Source: a virus
Direction: 5' to 3' (one strand)
Length of the DNA stretch: 42,582 bases
Virus record (IMG/VR): IMGVR_UViG_3300046491_000074
Span: 1-42,582 of that record
The translations under genes were made by a program, and so were the position numbers. Shown here in pieces: positions 1 through 8,463 of this stretch. Each line of letters starts with the position of its first letter. The first letter of the stretch is position 1. The notes beneath the pieces were generated by a model that saw only the letters and a program-made list of their open reading frames with translations, did not search any database and was not told the DNA's origin.

Positions 1-1389
1 CTCGTCCACCTGATGGTTATCCTCCGATTTCCGCTGCACGATCTGGAAGATGCGGTAGTCGATGGAGTTCTCATACATGAGAACCTTGACAAGCAGTGGT
101 GTTTCACGGTGCCCCCGGATGCCTCGCTTGTAGGCCTGGGTGAAGTTGTCATCCTGGTAGTCCAGGCTGACGAACAGGACCATCTTCAGGAAGTTCCAGT
201 TGAAACCCACACCCATCGTTGGAGCACTCCCTACCACAAAATCGAGTCGGTGTGCGCGGAAGTCCTCATCTATTTTAATGCGTTCCTTTTCCGAGACATT
301 ACCGTTGATCAGACCTACGCGGTAGCCCTTGGCCTTGAGCAGGTTGTAGATGCGCTCCTGCTCCGGCTGAAGGGACGCGAAGATCACCAGGCGTTCCCCC
401 TCCTCGTAGAACGATTCGGCGTACACCAGCATGGCTTCATCCTTGCCGGTCATGATGTCTTTTCCCAGCAGGTTGTAGGTCTTATACTCCAGGACCTTGC
501 CCTTTGCATCCTTCGAGATGGGCAGCTTGACCCGCTCTGGGTGGGCCAGGATTTGACGGCAGCGAATCGCCATCACACCAGCCGTTCCTGCTTCCAGGAA
601 CCGATCCTCCAGCTCCAGGGTTGCCATCTCTGCCAGCTCTTCGTACTTCTCGCGCTGGAGCGGGTGCATCTCCACGGCCTCGGTCTGGATCACTGGAGTC
701 GCTTTCCCATAGACGGACTCGAATGAGCGACGGATCGAGACCGCGCCCAGGACGTTCCTGAGCTTCTCATGGTTCTGCCACCCTTCGAGGGTTCCGAACC
801 CGTCCCGTACAGCATGTTGGGCCATGAAGGATTCGTATGACCCATAATACTGCGGAGCAATCACATGCAGCACAGGGTACACACTGTTAAGTCTTCCCCG
901 GATCAGGGTGCCGGACATGGGGATGACCGATTCCATGTAGCGGGACGCAATGTACCAGTTCTCCGTACGCTTACTGGTGTGCGTGGAGTAGTACAGGTGA
1001 ATCTCGTCATGGATGCTGGCTTTGATCTCAGGGTGTTGCGTGACGAAATCCTGCCATTCCTTCGACCAGGTGTTGGCGGTTGTCAGAAAGACTTTCGCCT
1101 CAGGGTTGGACAACTGCTTCCTGCGCTGCTCAGGAGTTCCACGAACCATCACAACTTCCTCAGGCTTGAAGTCGGTGCAGGCCAGTATCTCGTCCCTGTT
1201 CTTCTTGATCAGGGACTTTGGCTGGGTCCACACTACCTTCCAACCCTTGTACTTCCAGCAGTATTCCGTGTACACGGCTGCTGTGATGGTCTTACCCACA
1301 CCTGGGTCGTGCAACAACCCCGCTTTGGGGTTGTTGATAAAAAACGCCAAGTCAGCGATCTGGTCTTGGCGTGGAGTTTTCAACGGCAT
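1..1389 (-). CDS. SNF2-like DEAD/DEAH-box helicase, 3' end cut by window edge
   Basis: An open frame of 463 codons runs off the left edge, so the C-terminus is missing. Motif I is DPGVGKT (residues 28-34), motif II is DEIH (128-131), motif III is SGT (159-161), and a motif VI-like QAYKRGIRGHR lies near residue 416. The order and the two-lobe layout fit SNF2-type superfamily 2 ATPases, which translocate on double-stranded DNA. In phages such proteins usually act in replication, recombination or remodelling of DNA-bound proteins. The walker A loop lacks the usual SNF2 DEMGLGKT form, so it is a divergent phage branch. The start is the ATG six bases after the stop of the preceding gene. Family call is firm; exact role is inferred. 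Confidence 0.9.
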   Translation of the reverse strand, partial: MPLKTPRQDQIADLAFFINNPKAGLLHDPGVGKTITAAVYTEYCWKYKGWKVVWTQPKSLIKKNRDEILACTDFKPEEVVMVRGTPEQRRKQLSNPEAKVFLTTANTWSKEWQDFVTQHPEIKASIHDEIHLYYSTHTSKRTENWYIASRYMESVIPMSGTLIRGRLNSVYPVLHVIAPQYYGSYESFMAQHAVRDGFGTLEGWQNHEKLRNVLGAVSIRRSFESVYGKATPVIQTEAVEMHPLQREKYEELAEMATLELEDRFLEAGTAGVMAIRCRQILAHPERVKLPISKDAKGKVLEYKTYNLLGKDIMTGKDEAMLVYAESFYEEGERLVIFASLQPEQERIYNLLKAKGYRVGLINGNVSEKERIKIDEDFRAHRLDFVVGSAPTMGVGFNWNFLKMVLFVSLDYQDDNFTQAYKRGIRGHRETPLLVKVLMYENSIDYRIFQIVQRKSEDNHQVDE

Positions 1390-1395
1390 AGTTGA

Positions 1396-2208
1396 TTAGG
1401 TCTTCTTGCGGTACAGAGGGAGGGCGAACACCCCTTGTGCAGTGGGGCGGCACCCGATCAGGGTTGGGAAGCGTGAAGCCTGCTCCTCGTTGACGAAGAT
1501 GAAGGGCTTCTCCTCGAACTCGGACTCGATCTGACCGACCTGGGGTTCGATCCCCTCGGCCTTATCCGGATCGTGTTGCTGGATCAGTTCGAGGATGTGC
1601 GAGTCGATGTCGTTGCTCATCATGGCGTCCGGCAACGGCCCGAAGACCTTGGCATATTTCGTCCGGATACGCTGGATGGCCTCGGTGTCCAGGTTGATCG
1701 GGTCCTTCAACCCCGAGCGTTCCTGGACATCTGTCAGGGCTTCCCGGAGGACCACCTCGATCTGCTCGTCACTGACGCGGCCAAAGGCGCGGCCCTCTTT
1801 CGTCAACCACACGGCGGGGCCGTTGAGATCGATCTTCGCGCAGTGATTCACAGCGCGGCAGTCGATCTCGTTCAGCTCCCGCAGAGTTTCAGCAGGGCCG
1901 ATGCGAGCTTCGTCACCGTCCGGAAGGGCCAGTCGCTCTTTCAGCTCCTTGAACACGAGGACACGCATCCAATCCTCCGGCTTGGAAGGTGGAGCGAACT
2001 CGGCATTCGCCATCTCCGGTTCCGGCAACTCCTTCAGGTTCTTGCGGAGTTGGCGCAAGTCCTTCTCCAGGGCCAGGACCAGCTTGTTCGCTTCCTCGTT
2101 CAGTTGGCTGGTGCCGGAAGTCATGATAACGATGTCATCCGACTTCAGCATCTTCAGCAGTGCCGCCAAACCTTTCAGGGTTTCTTCATTTGCTTTGCTC
2201 AGTTTCAT
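1396..2208 (-). CDS. Hypothetical protein, 270 aa
   Basis: No family recognised. The first 60 or so residues are Leu/Lys/Glu-rich and look helical, probably coiled coil; the middle is acidic with mixed helices, and the C-terminus is basic. ATG start with a GGAG Shine-Dalgarno a few bases upstream. It lies directly before the helicase gene and after the PP-loop gene in one leftward operon, so a role in DNA metabolism is possible but unsupported by any motif. Confidence 0.82.
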   Translation of the reverse strand: MKLSKANEETLKGLAALLKMLKSDDIVIMTSGTSQLNEEANKLVLALEKDLRQLRKNLKELPEPEMANAEFAPPSKPEDWMRVLVFKELKERLALPDGDEARIGPAETLRELNEIDCRAVNHCAKIDLNGPAVWLTKEGRAFGRVSDEQIEVVLREALTDVQERSGLKDPINLDTEAIQRIRTKYAKVFGPLPDAMMSNDIDSHILELIQQHDPDKAEGIEPQVGQIESEFEEKPFIFVNEEQASRFPTLIGCRPTAQGVFALPLYRKKT

Positions 2209-2228
2209 GTTTGTTCTCCGGGGGTTAA

Positions 2229-3080
2229 TTATACGATTACACCAGTTACATCTTCCAGGGTACGTCTTCCATACTTCTTGGTCGGCATGAGCATCACCTG
2301 TCCCGTGCTCTTTTCCAGGCCAACGTACTTGCGGTACAGCTCGGGGTCGTTGAGCAACTCGGGACGCTCAGTTGCAAGGCGAGCTGCGGTCTTCAGGTCC
2401 TCCTCGCTTGCCATGATGCAGAACACACAGCTAAAGCGCCGCATTCCAAGCTTGTAGACCAGGTGCGGTTCCTGCCCAGCGGCCTTGATCTCGGCAAACA
2501 CCTGGTCCTCGGTCCAGTCGTGGATCGGGAGCCAGTCGTACCACTCGCGGCCAGCCTTGCTGTTCCGGCTGCTGAACTTGAACACCGGCAGCTTCTTGCG
2601 GCCCGAGGACTCCTGGGCACGCATCCCCATGCAGTTCACGATCAAGCCACACCCAGCTTTCAGGGCGTCCTTCCTGCCGTAGACTCTGCGGGAAAGCGCA
2701 ACTGGTACGCCAACGAACTTAGCAACTCTCTCTTCGACAAGCTGCCGAATGGTTCGCTCGATCGGTCCCCGCTTCAGGTCACTCGTACACTGGCGCTGCT
2801 CCGGGGAAGGGAACATGCCCCGTTCCTCGATCATCTCCAGCAGGGTGCGACGGGAACGGCAGACATGCAAAGGCTCGTCCCCAGTTGTTGCCTTGATGTG
2901 GGAGATGGCTCCAGCCCATTCGACCGCTCCCAGGTCGGCGTGAACGATCACAAGCTGACTCTGGGGCACGTACTTGCGCAACTTCAGGTACATGGCCTGG
3001 GAGTCCTTGCCGCCACTGTGGTTGACGACGAACATGGCTCCTCGTGTGATGAGGTCCTGGATTTGTTGTGGAATGCTCAT
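2229..3080 (-). CDS. PAPS reductase / ATP-pyrophosphatase family protein
   Basis: 283 aa. The N-terminal PP-loop SGGKDS (residues 22-27) binds and activates ATP in the PAPS reductase/adenine nucleotide alpha-hydrolase superfamily. Further family marks are QRQCTSDLK near residue 105, a GMRAQES segment matching the family's GxRxxES motif, and a CVFC pair near residue 218. These cysteines could carry sulfur or an iron-sulfur cluster, as in DndC or TtcA relatives; that is inference. Phages widely carry such genes with unknown substrate; candidates are DNA or tRNA thiolation. The ATG overlaps the upstream stop as ATGA, so translation is coupled to the gene at 3077-3766. Confidence 0.88.
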   Translation of the reverse strand: MSIPQQIQDLITRGAMFVVNHSGGKDSQAMYLKLRKYVPQSQLVIVHADLGAVEWAGAISHIKATTGDEPLHVCRSRRTLLEMIEERGMFPSPEQRQCTSDLKRGPIERTIRQLVEERVAKFVGVPVALSRRVYGRKDALKAGCGLIVNCMGMRAQESSGRKKLPVFKFSSRNSKAGREWYDWLPIHDWTEDQVFAEIKAAGQEPHLVYKLGMRRFSCVFCIMASEEDLKTAARLATERPELLNDPELYRKYVGLEKSTGQVMLMPTKKYGRRTLEDVTGVIV

Positions 3081-3766
3081 GCGTGATTCCCCCTCACCAG
3101 TGGTGTGTCCAGGCGCTCGTTCCGAGCGTAGCGGCGCAGCAGGAGGGCTCCCAGGGATTCCATGGGTAGTCCTGCCAGCTTCAGCTCATCAACTTCCCAC
3201 AGCGTCGTCTGGATGCGCGTCAGAGGCGTCCTGATGACCAGGTTGGGGTCGCCGGTCAAGATTAGGCGGCGGGGCATCAGACGAGCCTCCCGCGCCATCT
3301 CCTCGACATCACGCTGGTTCTCCGTCTGGAGCCCGGTTAAGACCAATGGAGCAACATTGGTCAAGGCCAACTCCTTCATGACCTGGAGCTGGGTCATGCT
3401 GTTGAACGGCTTGACCATGCTGTAGATGGGGCTCGACATGCGCGACAGCGTGATCAGGATCAGCGCCAGTTGATTCTGCGGGTCCGAGAGGTAGGGAATC
3501 AGCTCCTCGCGTTGCCTTGGGACCGGCAGCATGGCTTGAACAAGTTGATCCCCCAGAATGCGGGAGAACTGTTCCCAGTGGACGATGTCCGGGACCGGGG
3601 CTGACTTATTGATCAGGTGTGGACACGCCCAGGCCTTGCGAAGCTCCACATGGAAGGGGGAGGGGGCCTTGAGGCCGATGAAGTTATCAGCTCCACGCCC
3701 CTGGTGCAGGTACACCACACCTTCCTCCGAGGTGTGGAGCCCATAGTGTGTGACTGGTGTTGTCAT
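3077..3766 (-). CDS. Hypothetical protein, 229 aa
   Basis: No recognisable domain. The protein is mixed alpha/beta with a helical middle and a basic Arg-rich C-terminus (LLLRRYARNER). The start has a GGAAA site and overlaps the stop of the preceding 64-aa gene by ATGA; its own stop overlaps the start of the PAPS-reductase-like gene. The tight coupling suggests stoichiometric production with that enzyme, possibly as a partner, but no motif confirms it. Confidence 0.82.
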   Translation of the reverse strand: MTTPVTHYGLHTSEEGVVYLHQGRGADNFIGLKAPSPFHVELRKAWACPHLINKSAPVPDIVHWEQFSRILGDQLVQAMLPVPRQREELIPYLSDPQNQLALILITLSRMSSPIYSMVKPFNSMTQLQVMKELALTNVAPLVLTGLQTENQRDVEEMAREARLMPRRLILTGDPNLVIRTPLTRIQTTLWEVDELKLAGLPMESLGALLLRRYARNERLDTPLVRGNHA

Positions 3767-3957
3767 AATTTCCGCTGATTGGAAGGAAAGCCTGTAGCAG
3801 TTACCTTTGCCACAGCTTTGGTTTCTAGGGCACTACTGAGCATGGTCTGCTTCTTATTCAAGAAGTAGGTTAAGCCGTAGTGGGTAAGATGATAGCCGTT
3901 GTGACCCCTAAGGGTTCGGCACATCATCCAGTGCTGTTCTAGCTGTCTGCATATCAT
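3763..3957 (-). CDS. Small hypothetical protein, 64 aa
   Basis: Short basic protein with two cysteines near the N-terminus and a His/Tyr-rich centre; no known domain. The ATG has an AGGAA site and overlaps the stop of the HTH regulator gene by ATGA; the stop overlaps the next start in the same way. The amino acid string is less typical of a folded protein than its neighbours, but the double coupling supports translation. Confidence 0.65.
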   Translation of the reverse strand: MICRQLEQHWMMCRTLRGHNGYHLTHYGLTYFLNKKQTMLSSALETKAVAKVTATGFPSNQRKL

Positions 3958-4355
3958 AAGTTCCTCGTGAGTTCACTGACGGAAGTTTTCATGTATTCTG
4001 CCATATCCTGCAAGTCCGAAAGGCTGATCTCACTAAAGCCTTGCTCGATACCCCGAAGCTTCCTGATCGACCATCCGAGGGCTTCCGCCGCCTGGGTGGT
4101 ATCGTTCAACAGGTTGAAGCGGTAGGCGTAAAGCCTGTTCCCCAGTTTAAGGTGCGCAGGATCGATCACCTTATCCTCAACGGTTGGCTTTGGAGCCTCT
4201 GGGTGTTTCTCAACCTTTAGGCTCGCCAGGATACGCCGGACTTGCGGAATGGAGATACCGAACTTCGTTGCGAGCTTTGGTGCAGGCAACCCAGCTACGC
4301 CGGGTCCTCCTGCATACAGCTTCGCAATCTCCTGGTCTCGATCCGCGTTGTCCAT
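3954..4355 (-). CDS. Two-domain helix-turn-helix regulator
   Basis: 133 aa. An N-terminal HTH of the resolvase/Hin type is suggested by APKLATKFGISIPQVRRIL (about residues 24-43). The C-terminal half reads like a Cro/CI (XRE) domain: TQAAEALGWSIRKLRGIEQG followed by the helix with SLSDLQDMAEYM. Such proteins bind DNA operators. It is the only clear HTH protein in the early region and so a candidate reader of one of the palindrome families at 17.9-30.0 kb; that link is inference. The gene ends in an ATGA overlap with the next gene and starts one base after the dNMP kinase stop. Confidence 0.83.
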   Translation of the reverse strand: MDNADRDQEIAKLYAGGPGVAGLPAPKLATKFGISIPQVRRILASLKVEKHPEAPKPTVEDKVIDPAHLKLGNRLYAYRFNLLNDTTQAAEALGWSIRKLRGIEQGFSEISLSDLQDMAEYMKTSVSELTRNL

Positions 4356-4356
4356 A

Positions 4357-4902
4357 TCAGAGGTAGGTCTTCAACTTTTCCCAGAGTTGTTCGACCGTGC
4401 CATCGTTCTGGATCACCGGCATACCTGTGGACTTGAAGTCCCAGGTCTCCGAGGCATGGGTACTGTTGCTGGCTCCCTGTCCCGGACGTTCGATGCCGAT
4501 GATGGTCGCACCCAGGTCCTTCATGGCGTAGTATTCGTGAGCGAAGCGCATGTCATCGATCACGATCATTACCGAAGGGTTCACATGGTTCAGGCGCATC
4601 AGCAAGTGGTTGGTCCACAGTTGCGGCGAAAGCAGGTTTCGCCACTCCGTTCCCAGAGTCTGGAGAGCATACCGCGTGGTGTTACCCATGAAGACTTCCA
4701 GGGGCTCGTTCTTGTCCGCGTTGGTGCCGTACAAGTGGCGATCCTCCAGGCCCAAGCCCTCCCCCATTGCCTTCATCATCTTCTTCATCGGATCAGCGAA
4801 GGCCATTTGGTAAGTCCCCAGGTGATCTTTGATGAGTTTTGCAGCCGTGCTCTTTCCAGATTGAGCACGGCCACAGAGCACTATGATTTTACGGTTAGAC
4901 AT
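4357..4902 (-). CDS. Deoxynucleoside monophosphate kinase
   Basis: 181 aa, the usual size of the phage dNMP kinase family (T4 gp1-like). A P-loop GRAQSGKS lies at residues 11-18, followed by FADPMKKMM, the ALQTLGTEWRN segment of the nucleotide-binding helices, and a DDMRFAHE motif. It phosphorylates dNMPs to dNDPs in the cytoplasm to feed phage DNA synthesis. Two genes away is a dUTPase, so the two form a nucleotide-pool module. The start overlaps a 47-aa membrane ORF. Confidence 0.88.
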   Translation of the reverse strand: MSNRKIIVLCGRAQSGKSTAAKLIKDHLGTYQMAFADPMKKMMKAMGEGLGLEDRHLYGTNADKNEPLEVFMGNTTRYALQTLGTEWRNLLSPQLWTNHLLMRLNHVNPSVMIVIDDMRFAHEYYAMKDLGATIIGIERPGQGASNSTHASETWDFKSTGMPVIQNDGTVEQLWEKLKTYL

Positions 4903-5024
4903 ATTAGTATTATCCCCAGTCCTATACCTAAGATATAGTTGTTGTAGACTGCCGCACCGCAGCCCACCACGATAATGCCGGTGAGAGGGTGCAGCAGCTT
5001 TAACCGCTTCAGGAGCCTTATCAT
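4881..5024 (-). CDS. Small membrane protein, 47 aa
   Basis: A short ORF with an excellent GGGAGG site five bases before its ATG. The product begins with basic MIRLLKRLK and continues with one or two hydrophobic segments (TGIIVVGCGAAV and YILGIGLGIILICL), so it should sit in the inner membrane with the N-terminus inside. Its 3' end overlaps the start of the dNMP kinase gene by 22 bases, so it may set the translation of that gene. Function unknown; it could be a small inhibitor or holin-like peptide, but no lysis gene is nearby. Confidence 0.7.
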   Translation of the reverse strand: MIRLLKRLKLLHPLTGIIVVGCGAAVYNNYILGIGLGIILICLTVKS

Positions 5025-5042
5025 AAAGCCTCCCAGCCGTGT

Positions 5043-5483
5043 TTAGTTGTCGGTGCTCCCGAAGCCACCGTCACCGCGAATGGTCTTGGTCAGCTCCTTG
5101 ACCAGTTCCAGCTCCGGGGTCAGGACAGGGACGATCACCATCTGGCAGATGGCATCACCGTTCAGGATTTCGAAGGTCTCAGTCTCGCTCCGGTTCCACA
5201 GGCAGGCTTTCACCTCACCAGTGTAGTCGGAGTCGATCAGGCCCACGAGGTTGCCCAGGACCAGGCCCTTGGAGCCCTTACCGGAGCGGGGCAGCAGCAT
5301 CGCACCATAGCCCTTCGGAACTTCCATGCGGAAGCCCAGGCCGACCAGTTGGACTTCGCCGGGGTTCAGGGCGATGAACGAATAGGGTTCCTCGATACGG
5401 GCGAAGCAGTCGAAACCTGCGGAGCCCGGAGTGGCCAGCTTCGGAGCCTTGGCGCGAGGAGTGTTGAGCAGTTGGATTTTCAT
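5043..5483 (-). CDS. dut: dUTPase (deoxyuridine 5'-triphosphate nucleotidohydrolase)
   Basis: 146 aa with all five motifs of trimeric dUTPases in order: PGSAGFD (19-25), PRSGKGSKG (65-73), GLIDSDYTG (81-89), GDAICQMV (109-116) and the C-terminal RGDGGFGSTD (136-145). The catalytic Asp of motif 3 and the glycine-rich closing arm are present, so it is likely active. It converts dUTP to dUMP and pyrophosphate, keeping uracil out of DNA. I chose the ATG at 5483 rather than the TTG two codons upstream because the GGTGG site is then six bases away. Confidence 0.95.
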   Translation of the reverse strand: MKIQLLNTPRAKAPKLATPGSAGFDCFARIEEPYSFIALNPGEVQLVGLGFRMEVPKGYGAMLLPRSGKGSKGLVLGNLVGLIDSDYTGEVKACLWNRSETETFEILNGDAICQMVIVPVLTPELELVKELTKTIRGDGGFGSTDN

Positions 5484-5485
5484 GA

Positions 5486-5722
5486 TCAACCACCCACTTT
5501 CTCGAACGGGTGCAGCTTCGCCTGGGACTTCACCTGGGAGATGAAGGCTTTACCGACCGACTCGGCGCTGATGATGCTGTTGTACTTGGCCGCGTCCACG
5601 TTGCGGTAGTCGTACAGACCACCGTTGGAGAACTGGACACGCATGGTCGCACTCGGGACATCATGCCCCATGGCCTTGATGTTGGACGAGGTGACAGGAT
5701 TCAGGGGGATGTTTTTGTTCAC
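5486..5722 (-). CDS. KTSC-domain protein
   Basis: 78 aa. The string YDYRNVDAAKYNSII followed by AESVGKAF and QVKSQ matches the KTSC domain, named for a Lys-Thr-Ser-Cys signature seen near lysyl-tRNA synthetases and common in phages; this copy ends in a variant of that signature. The domain's function is not settled, with RNA binding proposed. Translation starts at GTG, with GGAG six bases upstream; no in-frame ATG lies close. Two bases separate its stop from the dUTPase start. Confidence 0.85.
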   Translation of the reverse strand: MNKNIPLNPVTSSNIKAMGHDVPSATMRVQFSNGGLYDYRNVDAAKYNSIISAESVGKAFISQVKSQAKLHPFEKVGG

Positions 5723-5758
5723 TTCTTACTCCTTGGTTGGGGGTTGAACTACAGGGGG

Positions 5759-5986
5759 TTAAACTTCGCCTTGTGTCTTAAGGCAGTTCATCATGTAGGC
5801 GTAGTGCTCGGCCATGGCCTTGGCAGTGGCCTCAGGCATTCGGTGGGCAGTGAAGCTGGCAACCTCGACTGGAAAGCCGTTGCTTTTCAGGAGGGCTTTT
5901 ACTTCGAAAAACGATCCCAGGACTCCGATAAAGGGTCCGTGGACAGTGAAATTGGAAAGCTCGTCAATGGACTGAAAGGTGTTCAT
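5759..5986 (-). CDS. Small hypothetical protein, 75 aa
   Basis: No recognised domain. The middle has a beta-like FTVHGPFIGVLGSFFEVKALL stretch and the C-terminal half is helical with many Ala and Met residues. ATG start with a GAGGAA site. The stop lies 36 bases before the KTSC gene, and a large palindrome lies 60 bases upstream of the start. Confidence 0.78.
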   Translation of the reverse strand: MNTFQSIDELSNFTVHGPFIGVLGSFFEVKALLKSNGFPVEVASFTAHRMPEATAKAMAEHYAYMMNCLKTQGEV

Positions 5987-6045
5987 AAGTTCCTCGAATG
6001 GAATGGAAATGGATGTTACAGGGATTCTTTCTTGCCGTCAAACAC

Positions 6046-6067
6046 TGCCTCTCATAAATGAGAGGCA
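6046..6067. promoter_or_regulatory. 22-bp palindrome with CTCATAAATGAG core
   Basis: Two perfect 10-base arms, TGCCTCTCAT and ATGAGAGGCA, flank a central AA. The core recurs in the palindrome at 30010-30027. It sits in the gap between the stop of the 222-aa gene and the 75-aa gene. No T-tract follows on the minus strand, so a DNA operator or RNA processing hairpin fits better than a terminator. Confidence 0.6.
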
Positions 6068-6071
6068 CGTT

Positions 6072-6740
6072 CTAAAGCTGTATGTCTTTGTACTCGGTCT
6101 TCAGCTTCTCCCGCTTCACGCGAAGCTCGTCCAGCTTCGTGCTCAGCTCCTCACGAGCATCTTCACCAAGCTTCTTGTGGTTGCGCAGGGCGTACAACTC
6201 CGAAACCCGGCTCTCGATTGCCTTGATCTCATCATCGAGGTCACTGGCCGCTCTCCAGCGTTCTTGATACTCGTTCTCTTTCTCGGCAGCTTTCTCAGCT
6301 TCATGATCAGCAGCACGAGCCGCTTCCTTCTCGTCATCGTAGATGTCCGAGAAGTAGGCACGTTCGTCGTTCATACTCTGCCAGTACCCGGCAAGGAACT
6401 TCCCGTGAGGAAGGCTCGCAACAATGCCTCGCATCTTGTTGGCCTGGTCTGGGTCTGCAAACCAGCCGGTGTGGTCGATACCTGAGTAGACCTCATCAGC
6501 GAACCGCTCGTTACGGAACTGAGGCCCATCAAAGGTGTACCAGACGGGTTCTTGCTTTCCGTTGCGGGTGTTGAAGCCCTGATCAAGGCTCGATGCACCC
6601 TTGAAGTTACCGAACCTCATGTCCCGCCAAGAATTGGCATTGGTTCCATGTGGGCGTTTGAGGGCATTTTCGAAGTCCCTTCTCAGGATCGCAAGACGGC
6701 GAGGTGCGCCGATCCAAAGGTTAAGATAATCGGCGCTCAT
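6072..6740 (-). CDS. Hypothetical protein with C-terminal coiled coil, 222 aa
   Basis: The N-terminal 120 residues are a mixed domain with many Trp, Phe and Asn residues and no family I recognise. From about residue 125 a long charged helix (AADHEAEKAAEKENEYQERW onward) with heptad-like Leu spacing should form a coiled coil. The ATG at 6740 has an AGGAGG site and overlaps the upstream stop by ATGA; a longer frame extending upstream was not chosen for that reason. Confidence 0.82.
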   Translation of the reverse strand: MSADYLNLWIGAPRRLAILRRDFENALKRPHGTNANSWRDMRFGNFKGASSLDQGFNTRNGKQEPVWYTFDGPQFRNERFADEVYSGIDHTGWFADPDQANKMRGIVASLPHGKFLAGYWQSMNDERAYFSDIYDDEKEAARAADHEAEKAAEKENEYQERWRAASDLDDEIKAIESRVSELYALRNHKKLGEDAREELSTKLDELRVKREKLKTEYKDIQL

Positions 6741-7240
6741 TTCTTTTCTACCTCCTCTTGATGTTCTTCGAGCCACATCCAGGCCTCGTATTCCGAGTCG
6801 AAGCCCTCCTTGATGATTTCCTCACCGTCAGGGTGCTGTTCGTCCTCAAACACATTCCTGTAGATGTACCACTTCCGTGCCCCACCTTCTCGCTTGAAGC
6901 TGGACCCATAGTCCATGTTTTCCAGTTCGTCTACCAGCTCTTCGTACTCCTTCTTCTGACGTTCGAACTCCTCCTCGGCATACGGCCTGAGCTGTTCACG
7001 AACAGCCACCTGAATGATGTCCCACACGCTGGGGTTCGAGGAGCCAGTCCCTTCTTCGACATGTGCCAGCGAATGATCACTCTCCAGGAGTTCAACCATC
7101 TCACCTTGATGGATCGGGACCTGAGCCTCCACAACCTCATCAAGCTTGTCGCTCACCGAGTTCGGGTAGTAGAGCAGGTCAGGCATCTGCCGCTTGATCT
7201 CAGCATCGATGTCTTCCTTCAGTTCATGTAGTGTCGTCAT
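6737..7240 (-). CDS. Acidic hypothetical protein, 167 aa
   Basis: A strongly acidic, Glu-rich protein. The central part is a likely coiled coil (EEEFERQKKEYEELVDELEN), followed by a small domain with Trp/Tyr residues (ARKWYIYRNVF) and a Glu-rich tail. Acidic small phage proteins are often DNA mimics or binding partners, but nothing here proves it. ATG start with GGAG seven bases upstream; stop coupled by ATGA to the next gene. Confidence 0.82.
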   Translation of the reverse strand: MTTLHELKEDIDAEIKRQMPDLLYYPNSVSDKLDEVVEAQVPIHQGEMVELLESDHSLAHVEEGTGSSNPSVWDIIQVAVREQLRPYAEEEFERQKKEYEELVDELENMDYGSSFKREGGARKWYIYRNVFEDEQHPDGEEIIKEGFDSEYEAWMWLEEHQEEVEKK

Positions 7241-7253
7241 TTACTTCTCCTGT

Positions 7254-7562
7254 TTAGCCGATCCAGTAATTACAGATACCTGGCCCAGTTTGATACTTGT
7301 GGGCCCTGATGGTTAAAGGAACCCTGGCTCCCCGTTCTTCTAACTTGTCCGTGAACAAGTTACGAACAAACTCCACAGCTTTATCCCTTGAGAGTACAGC
7401 CGATCCATGACCGCCTAAGGAGAAGCACTGATCGTCATTATCCACGACAGGCACATCCATCCAGATGTGAACATAGAACCTTGTTCCTTTAGGAGCCCCC
7501 TTGATCTTGGCCGCAGCCTCTGCACGGGTGAGCTTCAGCTTCTCCTCTGTAGAATCAGCCAT
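7254..7562 (-). CDS. Hypothetical protein, 102 aa
   Basis: A short alpha/beta protein; the C-terminal part RVPLTIRAHKYQTGPGICNYW looks like a compact fold. No family recognised. The ATG has GGAG and overlaps the upstream gene by eight bases. It lies in a run of small leftward genes and has no distinguishing context. Confidence 0.78.
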   Translation of the reverse strand: MADSTEEKLKLTRAEAAAKIKGAPKGTRFYVHIWMDVPVVDNDDQCFSLGGHGSAVLSRDKAVEFVRNLFTDKLEERGARVPLTIRAHKYQTGPGICNYWIG

Positions 7563-8463
7563 TCTGAGTCTCCTTGACCAGGCCCAGTTTCTTCGCCATC
7601 AACTCCAGCTCGGAGTAGGCGATGTCATGGCAACCGACCTTGATGCTGCCGTCCCCACGCACTTCGTTGAGTTGGTAGTTCCCCAACATGACCACATCAC
7701 TTCCGCTGAAAACCGTAGAAAGCCCAACACGTTTGTTGCGCACAATGGTGAACCACAACTTCTTGGCGTCCCCAGTCGGGATGCGAGCACCCCAGCTCGT
7801 TTCGATCTCCTCTCCGGACTTCGACAGGCGCAGGGCCGGAGCCGTGCCATGGAACCTGCGCTGGACAGGCTCATGGTTACGCCACTTCTCCAGGTCCTCC
7901 AGCTCCTCCTCGGCGCGGCGCTTCTTGGCTTCTTCCTCAGCCTTCTTCCGCTCCTGCTCTTGTACAAGGAGCTGACCCCGGAACTTCTCCAGGTCTCCCA
8001 GCTCCAGAGGCTTGGTCTCGGTGTCTCCGGAATACTTCAAGTATTCGTTGGCCTGCTCGATCCGGCGAAGGCACTCCAACTTGATGTCTTCCCGGCGCTT
8101 CTTCGACAACACTGTTTCGGTTCCGTCCTTCTTCAGGACAGGTGCTGGGATACTGAGCAACTTACACTCCACAACACCCTTAACGTGCAGAAGGTTCCAG
8201 TTCACCGGCTTGCTAGGGTCGTGACAGTACACCCTCTTCATGTGGTGCGTAGCCCGACGAGCCTGGGACTGGTGATCACTCGTAGTTTTGGTGTGGGTTT
8301 GAGTAGTATGAACCACCGCGTTGTTGGGTAGCAGCTTTGCGATGCAAGCTTCGTAGCTGAACAGCTCAGGCCCCCGGAAGGATACGCTGCTGCACTCAGC
8401 AGAGGGATAGGACTGGTGTGCCCAGGCATGGAATACGTCGGAAGTTGTGCGAAGTTTTTTCAT
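7555..8463 (-). CDS. Conserved phage protein with central coiled coil, 302 aa
   Basis: The N-terminal 80 residues carry a pattern common in phage proteins: VFHAWAHQ, SFRGPELFSYEACIAKL and a TTSDHQSQARRAT segment. I recall this from a domain of unknown function found in many phages (DUF8033-like), but I cannot check. Residues 110-205 are Lys/Glu-rich and should form a long coiled coil. The C-terminus is a separate globular region. ATG with AGAGGAA upstream. Confidence 0.83.
   Translation of the reverse strand: MKKLRTTSDVFHAWAHQSYPSAECSSVSFRGPELFSYEACIAKLLPNNAVVHTTQTHTKTTSDHQSQARRATHHMKRVYCHDPSKPVNWNLLHVKGVVECKLLSIPAPVLKKDGTETVLSKKRREDIKLECLRRIEQANEYLKYSGDTETKPLELGDLEKFRGQLLVQEQERKKAEEEAKKRRAEEELEDLEKWRNHEPVQRRFHGTAPALRLSKSGEEIETSWGARIPTGDAKKLWFTIVRNKRVGLSTVFSGSDVVMLGNYQLNEVRGDGSIKVGCHDIAYSELELMAKKLGLVKETQNG

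Noticed and set aside
13-726. 237-codon plus-strand ORF
   Set aside because: Antisense to the helicase frame, whose motifs are intact on the minus strand.
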